A stretch of DNA of 64,000 nucleotides from Jeotgalibacillus proteolyticus. Its GTDB lineage: Bacteria; Bacillota; Bacilli; Bacillales; Jeotgalibacillaceae. The notes beneath the pieces are model-generated. The model was given only the letters and a program-made list of their open reading frames with translations, was not told where the DNA came from and did no database searches. Position numbers and translations under genes: made by a program. The stretch spans positions 94,071 to 158,070 of the forward strand of contig NZ_PREZ01000009.1 in NCBI RefSeq assembly GCF_002926065.1, read 5' to 3'. Numbering within the stretch: position 1 is the stretch's first letter; each line of letters begins with the position of its first letter. This document shows, one piece after another, positions 7,468 through 14,935 of the stretch.

Positions 7468-8853
7468 ATGAACGTTTATCGGGCTATATATAAGGATCAA
7501 TTAACAGAAACACCAAAGGTTCAGTCTGAAAAGCAGCAAACAGGCTACAGCAGCCATCTTGGTTGGATATTTGTTTGTAACGAGTTTCATGAAAAACCTA
7601 AATCTCTTCGAACCTATCATTCTTTATACGGAGCATTAGAAGCGTTTACCTATTACACGCCTAACACTTTTTATCGAAGAGATCAGCGCCATGCAGGAGC
7701 TTTACGCTGGCTTAATGCCATGGTCATCGATATTGATGTAAAGAATGCTCAAAATCAAGGATTAATTTTACCGGATGTACTAGATGCGATAACAGCTGCA
7801 GGTCTTCCAGGACCCTCCCTAGTTGTTTCTACTCCTTCAGGAGGATTTCACGTGTATTGGTATTTTAACCAAGCGAAAAGAGCCTTGCCGAAAGTAACGG
7901 ACCACTATAAACGTATTCAACAAACCATCGCAGAAGTTATTCAAGGGGATCCACAAGCTGTCGGGGCAGAGCGATGGTTTCGTATGCCCACAAATGAAAA
8001 TACTCTCTATCAAAGCGAGATTCGCGTTTCATTTGACGATTTATGTGATTGGTTTTCTATACATATTGAAGAACAAATTGAAGAGAGAAAAGCCGTTTGT
8101 GTTGATGTTGCGAACCTTTTGCATCACGCAGCCGTTCAAAAGCTCCTAAAAGGTGTTTCTAAAGGGCAGAGGGATAACACATGCTATACCCTTGCTTTAG
8201 CCTTTAAAGCAGCAGGTTTTACTGAAAGAGAAACTGAACACCGCTTGCATGATTGGAACCAAAAGAATGATCCAGCCATGAGCCAGTTGGATGTGAAACG
8301 CAAAGTAAAAAGTGCCTTTAAAAAGGATGCTCCACCTGGACCATCGGCTTACTGGATTCGAACCTTATCGGGTATGACCTTTACATATCAAGTTTGGGAA
8401 GATGCTAAATCAAGGGAGGAACGAAAATATAGTCATTTTGATGAATGGGAGAAAGATGTCCTTCGCTACCTAAAACAACAAGGTGGCCAAGTTTGTGCTG
8501 CTCAACGATCGATTGCTCAAGCAATCAAATCGTCTTCAGATGATACGGTCTCCATTCCTTATTCTACGTTTAAAAAAATTGTTGATCATTTAATCCAAAT
8601 TGGAATGATTATAAAAGACGTTAAAGGGAAAGGAAGGGCTGCTGTTACCATTTTAACCCTTAAAAAGAACTCAAAGGTTGTTCCATTTAAACGAAAAGAT
8701 AAGCCGAAAAATAATGGGCTCAATTCAAATACATTTATAGATCTGGTGGTGGGTGGGATTTATTTATCCCTTATCTTTGACCGTTTTTTTACTCCTGGTG
8801 ATGGCTTTTTTGGGGGTGTTATTTGTTCTTCGTCTCTTGGTGATATACCTTAA
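7468..8853 (+). CDS. primase-type plasmid replication protein (AEP + PriCT)
   Basis: This 461-residue protein has the layout of archaeo-eukaryotic-type primases encoded by plasmids. The catalytic acidic pair lies in AMVIDIDVK (Asp88, Asp90), followed by STPSGGFHVYWYF with the conserved His near 128. A PriCT-like helical domain (about 235-290, KGQRDNTCYTLALAFKAAGF) follows, then a winged-helix-like region (about 345-400). It probably starts replication by priming at the adjacent origin. The last 45 residues (from about GLNSNTF) are hydrophobic and unlike the rest, so the C-terminus may be altered by a frameshift. ATG 7468 has GAAAGGGGAAG upstream. Confidence 0.82.
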   Translation: MNVYRAIYKDQLTETPKVQSEKQQTGYSSHLGWIFVCNEFHEKPKSLRTYHSLYGALEAFTYYTPNTFYRRDQRHAGALRWLNAMVIDIDVKNAQNQGLILPDVLDAITAAGLPGPSLVVSTPSGGFHVYWYFNQAKRALPKVTDHYKRIQQTIAEVIQGDPQAVGAERWFRMPTNENTLYQSEIRVSFDDLCDWFSIHIEEQIEERKAVCVDVANLLHHAAVQKLLKGVSKGQRDNTCYTLALAFKAAGFTERETEHRLHDWNQKNDPAMSQLDVKRKVKSAFKKDAPPGPSAYWIRTLSGMTFTYQVWEDAKSREERKYSHFDEWEKDVLRYLKQQGGQVCAAQRSIAQAIKSSSDDTVSIPYSTFKKIVDHLIQIGMIIKDVKGKGRAAVTILTLKKNSKVVPFKRKDKPKNNGLNSNTFIDLVVGGIYLSLIFDRFFTPGDGFFGGVICSSSLGDIP

Positions 8854-8970
8854 TATACATATTTCCCTTTTGTAAAATTTAGAATATTTAGGTAAATACC
8901 CTTGATTATATTTCCATATATGGTAGGCTTGTATTGTAACTGATGTAGTAAAAGAAGTTGTAAATGATAG

Positions 8971-9150
8971 CTTCACCACCACCAACACCTAATACAAGTG
9001 TAGATACGTGGAATATGCCGCCCGGTCCTGCTAAATGGTCACGGCTCTCCATACTTCTGTTCCGTGACCATTTAGCAGGACCTTAGCTATATAATCCACT
9101 TACCCGATCAAATGAGATATGTGAGTGTGTGGGTGTTGGTGGTGGTGAAG
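8971..9150. repeat. nested inverted repeats upstream of transfer operon
   Basis: Outer arms of 19 bp (8971-8989 and 9132-9150) are perfect complements, beginning CTTCACCACC and ending GGTGGTGAAG. They enclose an inner perfect inverted repeat with 21-bp arms (9024-9044 and 9062-9082) and a 17-nt spacer, arms beginning GGTCCTGCTAAATGG. There is no T run, so a simple terminator is unlikely. An origin of transfer or a regulatory cruciform is possible. 8854-8970 shows nothing else. Confidence 0.75.
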
Positions 9151-9418
9151 TGTTAGAGAGTGTGGAGAGAGTAGAGTAGTGAGTGAGTATAGAGAGTGAG
9201 TAGTGTGTGTGAGTGAGTTGTGGATTGAAAGAGTAGAGAGAGAGTAGAAGGTAAGTAGAAGTAGAGAGAGTAGAAGTAGAAGATAGAGGTTGGAGTTTGG
9301 TTAGGTAGTAGAAGTTTTGTTGGATTGGGGATAGGTTGTGTAGTGGTGGATCGGGGAGAGTGTGGGTTTGGGTTTTAGTGTAGTTGAAAATTGATTGTAT
9401 TAATTGAGAATGGTTTTT
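9110..9418 (+). other. 309-nt tract with one C, purine/GT-rich
   Basis: The plus strand has a single C (9352) in 309 nt and none at all in 9110-9351. The sequence is built of G, T and A words such as GAGAG, GTGAG and GTAGAAG, with runs of GGGG. It ends at the ribosome site of the coupling-protein gene. No convincing coding frame is present; the long minus-strand open frame here is a low-complexity Ser/Thr/Pro/Leu artefact. Confidence 0.85.
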
Positions 9419-9435
9419 CGGGGGAGGGTGAGAGG

Positions 9436-12069
9436 ATGAGGTATCATTTTTTGCCGTTTTTGATTCCGAAAGAAGGTAGAGTTTATGAGTTGAAAACAAC
9501 GATGGATTCGAAGATTTTATATTTTAAAGATGAGACAGCCTGGGCGACAATGTTGAACTTTTTGGATCGACCTTGGTATAGAAGATTATTCAAAGATGAA
9601 TGGATCAGTTGGGAAGTTGTAGCGACTAAAGATGATATACGCTATTTTGTATGGGTGCCAAATGAGCATATAGGAAAGGTGTTTAAAAGCAAGTACTATT
9701 CAGAGCATCCGCAAGTGGAGATTGTAGAGGTCGAGGATCCTAACATTGATTTTTCTCGTCCACATGCAGGGACTAAGCTTTTCACCGAATCCCATTGGAC
9801 CATTCCTATTAAGACATACCACAATGAAGTGGTTGATACGCAAGCTGAATTGATTGAGTTTTTAGACGGGTTAGAAGATGGCCAGGAAGTTCATATGCAA
9901 TTCCTGTTAAATACAGCTTACAGAACTGAACGAAGTTTTAGAGGGATATTCCGACAATTTCATCGAGAAGGGGATTATGATGAAACGCTTGATAAAGATA
10001 ATGAGCTTTATTTATCAGCGATTGAAGGGAAGTCCACAAGAATGTTATCAAGGATGAATATACGCGTTGTGGCGTTTGGCAAGGATCCATTAGATTCTAA
10101 AGAGTTAATAAAAAGTGCAAAGGGATCCATCGGGACATTCTCCAGTGGCCGTTTGAATCGTTTAAGAGGTCGGGAGTGGTGGTGGTTTCGCACATTCCGT
10201 CCTCTTTTTCGTTGGGAATTCAAAAAACGTATCTTTTCTATGGAGCGCATGAAAAAAAGGATTGTTCTTGGCACAGAAGAAATGGCTGCTATCATGCGGC
10301 TGCCGAGTGAGCGAGTCCAAAATAATAAGTTAAACCGATTAAAAATGCGGTCAACACCTATCCCAAAAGAAGTAAAACATGCTCAGTTTGATCCGGCATT
10401 TGCTATTCCATTGGGTGAGCATTATTACCATGGTCAGAACAATAAGGTGATGTTTGATTTAGCGACTTTGCGTTATCATGCAGCTTTTATTGGCATGTCA
10501 GGTATGGGGAAATCAACCGCCATGTATAACTTAGTCGAGGATTTACTGCAATTAGATGGAGCTGGTGAGTCGATTGGGGTAACGGTCATTGATCCTCACG
10601 GTGATTTATGCCAAGACATTGCCGCACGAATCCCCCCGAAAAAACAGCATTTAGTTCGGTATTTCAAGTTTTCAGAAGGCGAGATGCCTTTTAATGTTTA
10701 TGATGTTGATTTTGCGACCAGTGAAGATAAAATTGCTCAGACTGTGGCCGATGTTCTAAAGCGAACGTGGAAGGATTTTTGGGGTCCGAATATTGATGAT
10801 AACTTTTTGAATGGTGGTATTGCATTACAGCGAATAGGTGAGGCGAGTTTGCCGAATCTACAACGGTTATTGAGCGATATTGACTACCGTGAAAGTGTCC
10901 TAGAACGATTAGACCGGCAAGACCCCATAGAAAATGATTTATATTTATATTTTGCTAATCTTCATGAGCTGAAGGATCGTGAATTACAGCAAAAAACCAA
11001 TTCAACACTAAACAAACTTCGAAAAATAACGTTGTCCGGTGTTATGGGGAAAATGCTTCGTGCCAAAACAAACGGGTTACGTTTTAGAGAGAGTATGGAT
11101 CAGGGAAGGATCAACCTATTAGATTTATCCGAATTAACAAGTGATGAAAAGAAGCTGATTGGCTCCATGTGTCTTACTTATTGTGAGCTTGCCGGTAAAA
11201 GCAGAGCTGATACGCCAGCTTCTGAACGTCATAAGCTGCCTTACCATGTGGTGATAGTGGATGAGTCGCCAACCTTTATGGAACACAGTACAGATGCCAT
11301 TGAATCTTTTTCATCTGAATTACGGAAATATCGAACATCTATTGTATTAGGGATGCAGGGGTTAAAAGGTCAGGTGCCAATGAACGTGTCTGACTCGATT
11401 TTTCGGAATTTTGGGACTTTTGTTTCTTTCCGGTTAGGAAATTATGAAGATGCTCAATTGGTCAATAAATCATTGCCATCTGAAGTGTTAACGGAAAATG
11501 ATTTTTTGAATGTAGAACCCTATCACGCTTATGTAAGGATGCAAGCAGGAAATGAAAGATCGAGACCATTTTTAGTCCGGATGAAAGAGCCAGGACCGGC
11601 TGCATTTCAAGATGCTATTCCTTCCATCAAGGAAAAAACGGTTTCTGAAGCGATTCAACTTGAAGAACAAGCCATTTCGAGCCTTTCAGTGGCTGAATCA
11701 CAGAAAAAGGAAGCTGAAGTTCAAGAAAATGATGCTTATTTTGATGATCCTGAAATTGATTCAACCGAAGATATTGAAGGACCGGTTGCTGCTGACCAGG
11801 ATAAACCTCACGTAGATCAAGCTGTCGATTCTTTTTTTGATGAAGCAGCTGCTTCATTAGATCCATCAGATGATGAGGAACATTCAGCAACAAATGAAAG
11901 TAAGGAAGAAGATTTTTTTCCGATTGATGTAGAAGAATTTAAAGAAAAACAGGAGCATCATGCAGCTGAAGTCACGTGTCAAGATTCTGAAGAATCTTTC
12001 AGGGAGGACGAGAAAGATGAGAAAAAGAAGCGTGAAGAAGACATGTCTATTGATGATTTCTTGGTTTAG
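9436..12069 (+). CDS. VirD4/TraG-like conjugative coupling ATPase (HerA type)
   Basis: The first gene of the transfer operon encodes about 877 residues. The ATPase core has Walker A GMSGMGKST (near residue 353), VTVIDPHGDL, and Walker B VVIVDESPTF (near 605) followed by GMQGLKG. The N-terminal 300 residues are of the type seen in Gram-positive plasmid coupling proteins. The C-terminal 150 residues are acidic and probably disordered. It is expected to bring the relaxosome to the mating pore. ATG 9436 follows GGGGGAGGG at a spacing of seven; upstream open sequence lies in the C-poor tract. Confidence 0.85.
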   Translation: MRYHFLPFLIPKEGRVYELKTTMDSKILYFKDETAWATMLNFLDRPWYRRLFKDEWISWEVVATKDDIRYFVWVPNEHIGKVFKSKYYSEHPQVEIVEVEDPNIDFSRPHAGTKLFTESHWTIPIKTYHNEVVDTQAELIEFLDGLEDGQEVHMQFLLNTAYRTERSFRGIFRQFHREGDYDETLDKDNELYLSAIEGKSTRMLSRMNIRVVAFGKDPLDSKELIKSAKGSIGTFSSGRLNRLRGREWWWFRTFRPLFRWEFKKRIFSMERMKKRIVLGTEEMAAIMRLPSERVQNNKLNRLKMRSTPIPKEVKHAQFDPAFAIPLGEHYYHGQNNKVMFDLATLRYHAAFIGMSGMGKSTAMYNLVEDLLQLDGAGESIGVTVIDPHGDLCQDIAARIPPKKQHLVRYFKFSEGEMPFNVYDVDFATSEDKIAQTVADVLKRTWKDFWGPNIDDNFLNGGIALQRIGEASLPNLQRLLSDIDYRESVLERLDRQDPIENDLYLYFANLHELKDRELQQKTNSTLNKLRKITLSGVMGKMLRAKTNGLRFRESMDQGRINLLDLSELTSDEKKLIGSMCLTYCELAGKSRADTPASERHKLPYHVVIVDESPTFMEHSTDAIESFSSELRKYRTSIVLGMQGLKGQVPMNVSDSIFRNFGTFVSFRLGNYEDAQLVNKSLPSEVLTENDFLNVEPYHAYVRMQAGNERSRPFLVRMKEPGPAAFQDAIPSIKEKTVSEAIQLEEQAISSLSVAESQKKEAEVQENDAYFDDPEIDSTEDIEGPVAADQDKPHVDQAVDSFFDEAAASLDPSDDEEHSATNESKEEDFFPIDVEEFKEKQEHHAAEVTCQDSEESFREDEKDEKKKREEDMSIDDFLV

Positions 12070-12080
12070 GGGGATTTTAA

Positions 12081-12971
12081 ATGCCAAAAAGAATTGGCGA
12101 GATCGAAGAAGGATTATTTGTTGCATTACATGACCTGGTGTTTGTGGATGTAGAGTATTTAGAAAAATATCTGTATGTACATCCTGATGGAAAGCCATAC
12201 AGCAGATATTGGATATCAAGGCAAATGAGAGCGTTGGAATCAGAAGGGTATATAAAGTCCTTTCCAGTTGCAAAAGCAACTGTACGAGGCGGTGATCGCT
12301 TAGTTTATACATTGGATTCAAAAGGTGTTCAGGAAGTCAAAGAGATACTTGGAGATGCTGATTGGGATACAAGGTGGGCGCAGCGTACGCCTACTTATGT
12401 TTTTCATTCATTACGCATGTCACATATTCTTTCAACTTATGCAACCAAACAAGATGAATCAGTCACTTTTAAAGAATATTTTTCCGAAAGACGGGCGTTT
12501 CGAAATTATGGTGAAGTAACCAAAGATACGTTAGGAAAAAGTAGACAATCAGCTGCTACAGTCATTCGTCCGGACGGGGCGTTTGTACTGGAAAGAGAAT
12601 TGAAAGAGACAAAAGTACAGTTCTTATATTTTGTTGAATTGGAACGAAGCAGACAACGGATAGACGTCACGTTGAATAAGGTTAGACGATTTAACGAGTA
12701 TGTCAGGAAAAAACATTTTGCGGAAGATGTTATTTTCGGAGATTCGATTAAAGTGGTAAGAATTTTGTTTGTCTCAAACAATGAGACCGAACGAAACAAA
12801 CTGATGGAAAATGCAAAAAAAGCTGATGCACGAGAGATCGAAAAGATCGGTGGAGCTTTGTTATTTACTACCTATAAAGAATTGTGTGAAGACCCATACG
12901 GAGAGATATGGAAAGCAGCTCATTCAAGCGAACCGAACCGACTATATAGACTCCATAGTCGCATCGAGTAA
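12081..12971 (+). CDS. Replic_Relax family protein (candidate relaxase)
   Basis: This 296-residue protein resembles the replication-relaxation (Replic_Relax) family found in mobile elements of Gram-positives. An N-terminal winged-helix segment (about 10-75: YLEKYLYVHPDGKPYSRYWI, MRALESEGYIKS) is followed by VYTLDSKGVQEV, VFHSLRMSHIL and the core FLYFVELERSRQR with paired acidic and basic residues. No classical MOB relaxase is present in the window, so this is the best candidate for the oriT-processing protein. It starts 11 bp after the coupling-protein gene with a GGGGGA site. Confidence 0.7.
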   Translation: MPKRIGEIEEGLFVALHDLVFVDVEYLEKYLYVHPDGKPYSRYWISRQMRALESEGYIKSFPVAKATVRGGDRLVYTLDSKGVQEVKEILGDADWDTRWAQRTPTYVFHSLRMSHILSTYATKQDESVTFKEYFSERRAFRNYGEVTKDTLGKSRQSAATVIRPDGAFVLERELKETKVQFLYFVELERSRQRIDVTLNKVRRFNEYVRKKHFAEDVIFGDSIKVVRILFVSNNETERNKLMENAKKADAREIEKIGGALLFTTYKELCEDPYGEIWKAAHSSEPNRLYRLHSRIE

Positions 12972-12999
12972 TGAACGCATTTTGAAAGGGGGTGAAAAT

Positions 13000-13335
13000 T
13001 TGGGCTATAAGGTGAAACGAGGATCGTCGTCTACTGATAGCGGCATTAAGGATATGTTTCATGGTTTTTTTAGAAGATTGATTGTGACTCTCGTTATTTT
13101 CGCTTTGATCGTTGTAGCCGGTTATTTTGCCTTTCAGTTTGCATACGATCGTTTCTCTCCTTTTGCTGCAGCTGCTGATGATGTTTTAGCGTGGATCAAG
13201 GTCTTTTATGCAGAGCATGGTGTTTGGGCTACTCTTGGGCTATTTGCAGCTGTTTGCATCGGTGTATGGGCCATCGGGGAAGAATCCCGGAAGAAAGATC
13301 GGCGTAAGCAAGCCGTGAACGAAATGATGAAGTAA
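13000..13335 (+). CDS. small two-helix membrane protein of transfer operon
   Basis: TTG at 13000 is chosen because GAAAGGGGGTG lies just upstream and the preceding open frame overlaps the Replic_Relax gene. The product has 111 residues with two membrane segments (about 25-47 and 78-95) and basic ends. I do not recognise a family. Its place between the relaxase candidate and TcpC suggests an inner-membrane transfer component. Confidence 0.7.
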   Translation: MGYKVKRGSSSTDSGIKDMFHGFFRRLIVTLVIFALIVVAGYFAFQFAYDRFSPFAAAADDVLAWIKVFYAEHGVWATLGLFAAVCIGVWAIGEESRKKDRRKQAVNEMMK

Positions 13336-13346
13336 GGAGGTAAAAA

Positions 13347-14258
13347 ATGAAGAAGCGTGAATATCCAAAAACCGTATTCAGGAAAAAGGTTTTCAAAGGA
13401 GCTTTTTGGACCGTATTTTCATTGGCATTGTTCCTATCAGTCGTTTCGATTATCCGAGTTGCCAATGCTACTGAAGGCAGCGCAGCTGCAGATGAAGAAA
13501 CGGTTGTTGAAGAAGAAGGCACCAATCATGCTACCGGAGTAGGCGCTCAGACTTTTGCTCAAAATTTCGCTGAAAATTACTTCATTTGGGAGAATACAGA
13601 CGAAGGGAAGGAAGATCGGGTAGATAGGCTTTCGGAGTACCTTGCTGCAGGATTAGACTCTCACGCTGGATTGGGATTTGAGGGCATGGAATGGGATAGC
13701 AGGATAAACAAAACGCAAATTTGGAGCGTTGAAGAAACAGGAAATGATAGTGCGGTTATTACCTTACGTGTGTTGCAAGACTTAAGAAAAGGCAAAGAAA
13801 AAGCAGGACCCTATGAAAAATATTTTGCTGTACCAGTAAAAACAGATGGCCAATCTTTTGTCGTCAATCAAACTCCTTATATTGTCCCTGCTCCGGAAAA
13901 ACCGGAACTAGCAGCCGAAAGTTCGATAGATGATAAAGGAAGGGTTAACGATTCAGCGTTGCACTCAGAAGTAGAAGGGTTTTTGAACACATTTTTCAGA
14001 GTTTATGCGAATGGTGAACAAAATGAATTGTCTTATTACACTGAAAGCAATGATCTTCAAACAATGGACGGAGCATTGACGTTTAAAGAAGTGCAAAAAG
14101 TCGTGGTTAAACAAGGCGAAACGAACGAAGAATTTTTAGTCGAAACCCTGATTGGTTTTGAAGAAAAACATACAAAAGCATCAATGGCTTATCCATATGA
14201 ATTAAGGATTTTTAAAGAAGATGGCCGTTGGATTGTACGGGATATTAAAAACAAATAA
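13347..14258 (+). CDS. TcpC/VirB8-like conjugal transfer protein
   Basis: This protein of 303 residues has one N-terminal membrane helix (about 18-38) and a large outside part with two repeated NTF2-like halves (about 65-175 and 205-300), as in TcpC of pCW3-type systems and VirB8. It is expected to be a bitopic scaffold of the mating channel. AAGGAGG lies upstream of the ATG. Neighbouring TcpD- and TcpE-like genes support the call. Confidence 0.78.
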   Translation: MKKREYPKTVFRKKVFKGAFWTVFSLALFLSVVSIIRVANATEGSAAADEETVVEEEGTNHATGVGAQTFAQNFAENYFIWENTDEGKEDRVDRLSEYLAAGLDSHAGLGFEGMEWDSRINKTQIWSVEETGNDSAVITLRVLQDLRKGKEKAGPYEKYFAVPVKTDGQSFVVNQTPYIVPAPEKPELAAESSIDDKGRVNDSALHSEVEGFLNTFFRVYANGEQNELSYYTESNDLQTMDGALTFKEVQKVVVKQGETNEEFLVETLIGFEEKHTKASMAYPYELRIFKEDGRWIVRDIKNK

Positions 14259-14281
14259 CACTAAAAAGGAGAGAAAAAATT

Positions 14282-14503
14282 ATGAACTTTGGAGAAAATA
14301 TTCAATCTTGGTTTGGCGTACAAATTGGAGCGTTATTGTTAGTGGTTATCGGGGCAGTTGCGATCTATTTCTTGATGAAAAGAGAGTTTTCTAAATTTGT
14401 CGGTTTTGCTGTATTTTCAATGATTGTCGGAGTGTTTGTATTCTCGCCTGATAACGTGGTAGGACTTGGAGAAAGATTGTGGTCAACAGTATTTGGGGGG
14501 TAA
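14282..14503 (+). CDS. TcpD-like small membrane protein
   Basis: This protein of 73 residues has two membrane helices (about 16-33 and 39-54) and a C-terminal amphipathic stretch. Its size and place between the TcpC and TcpE genes match TcpD-family transfer proteins. AAAGGAG precedes the start. Confidence 0.7.
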   Translation: MNFGENIQSWFGVQIGALLLVVIGAVAIYFLMKREFSKFVGFAVFSMIVGVFVFSPDNVVGLGERLWSTVFGG

Positions 14504-14506
14504 ATT

Positions 14507-14935
14507 ATGAAGCCGAAGATATTGCGAACTTACAATAGTGTTTGGAAAGTAGAGAAGGTTTTGTACGGTATTCAAGACATCCCATTGCCGATACCCTTAT
14601 CGTATCGGCAATTAGGATTCTTTGCGGGAGGCATAATTCTAGTTTGGATGCTGAATCACTTCCCACCTTTAAGTCTAATAGATTTAGCTTTAATTGAATA
14701 CATCTTTTTGCCGGGATTATTCGCATGGTTTTTCACCAAACAATTATTAGATGGGAAAGAGCCGCATCGTTTTTTAGTAAGTGTTGTTCAATTTCATCTG
14801 TCTCCGAATTATAGAAATCGTTATAAAGAAGTGTCAGACGTAAAAAAACCTTATCAATACACTGGTAAGGTTGGCTATCGCCAGTTGAGCTACCATGAAA
14901 GGAGGAAACCTGATGAACATAGAATTTCCGATTAA
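14507..14935 (+). CDS. TcpE-like conjugal transfer membrane protein
   Basis: A 142-residue protein with two hydrophobic segments (about 38-55 and 60-80) and a basic tail, starting with LRTYNSVWKVEKVLYGIQDI, typical of the TcpE family. The end overlaps the start of the VirB4 gene by 23 bp, indicating tight coupling. In pCW3-type systems TcpE is essential inner-membrane machinery. Confidence 0.75.
   Translation: MKPKILRTYNSVWKVEKVLYGIQDIPLPIPLSYRQLGFFAGGIILVWMLNHFPPLSLIDLALIEYIFLPGLFAWFFTKQLLDGKEPHRFLVSVVQFHLSPNYRNRYKEVSDVKKPYQYTGKVGYRQLSYHERRKPDEHRISD

Noticed and set aside
9024..9082. Simple transcription terminator
   Set aside because: The 21-bp stem has no T run on either side and is nested in a second inverted repeat, so another function is more likely.
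9083..9499. 138-codon minus-strand open frame across the C-poor tract
   Set aside because: It is a by-product of skewed composition: nearly all Ser, Thr, Leu, Pro, His and Tyr, with no ribosome site and overlap with the start of the coupling-protein gene.
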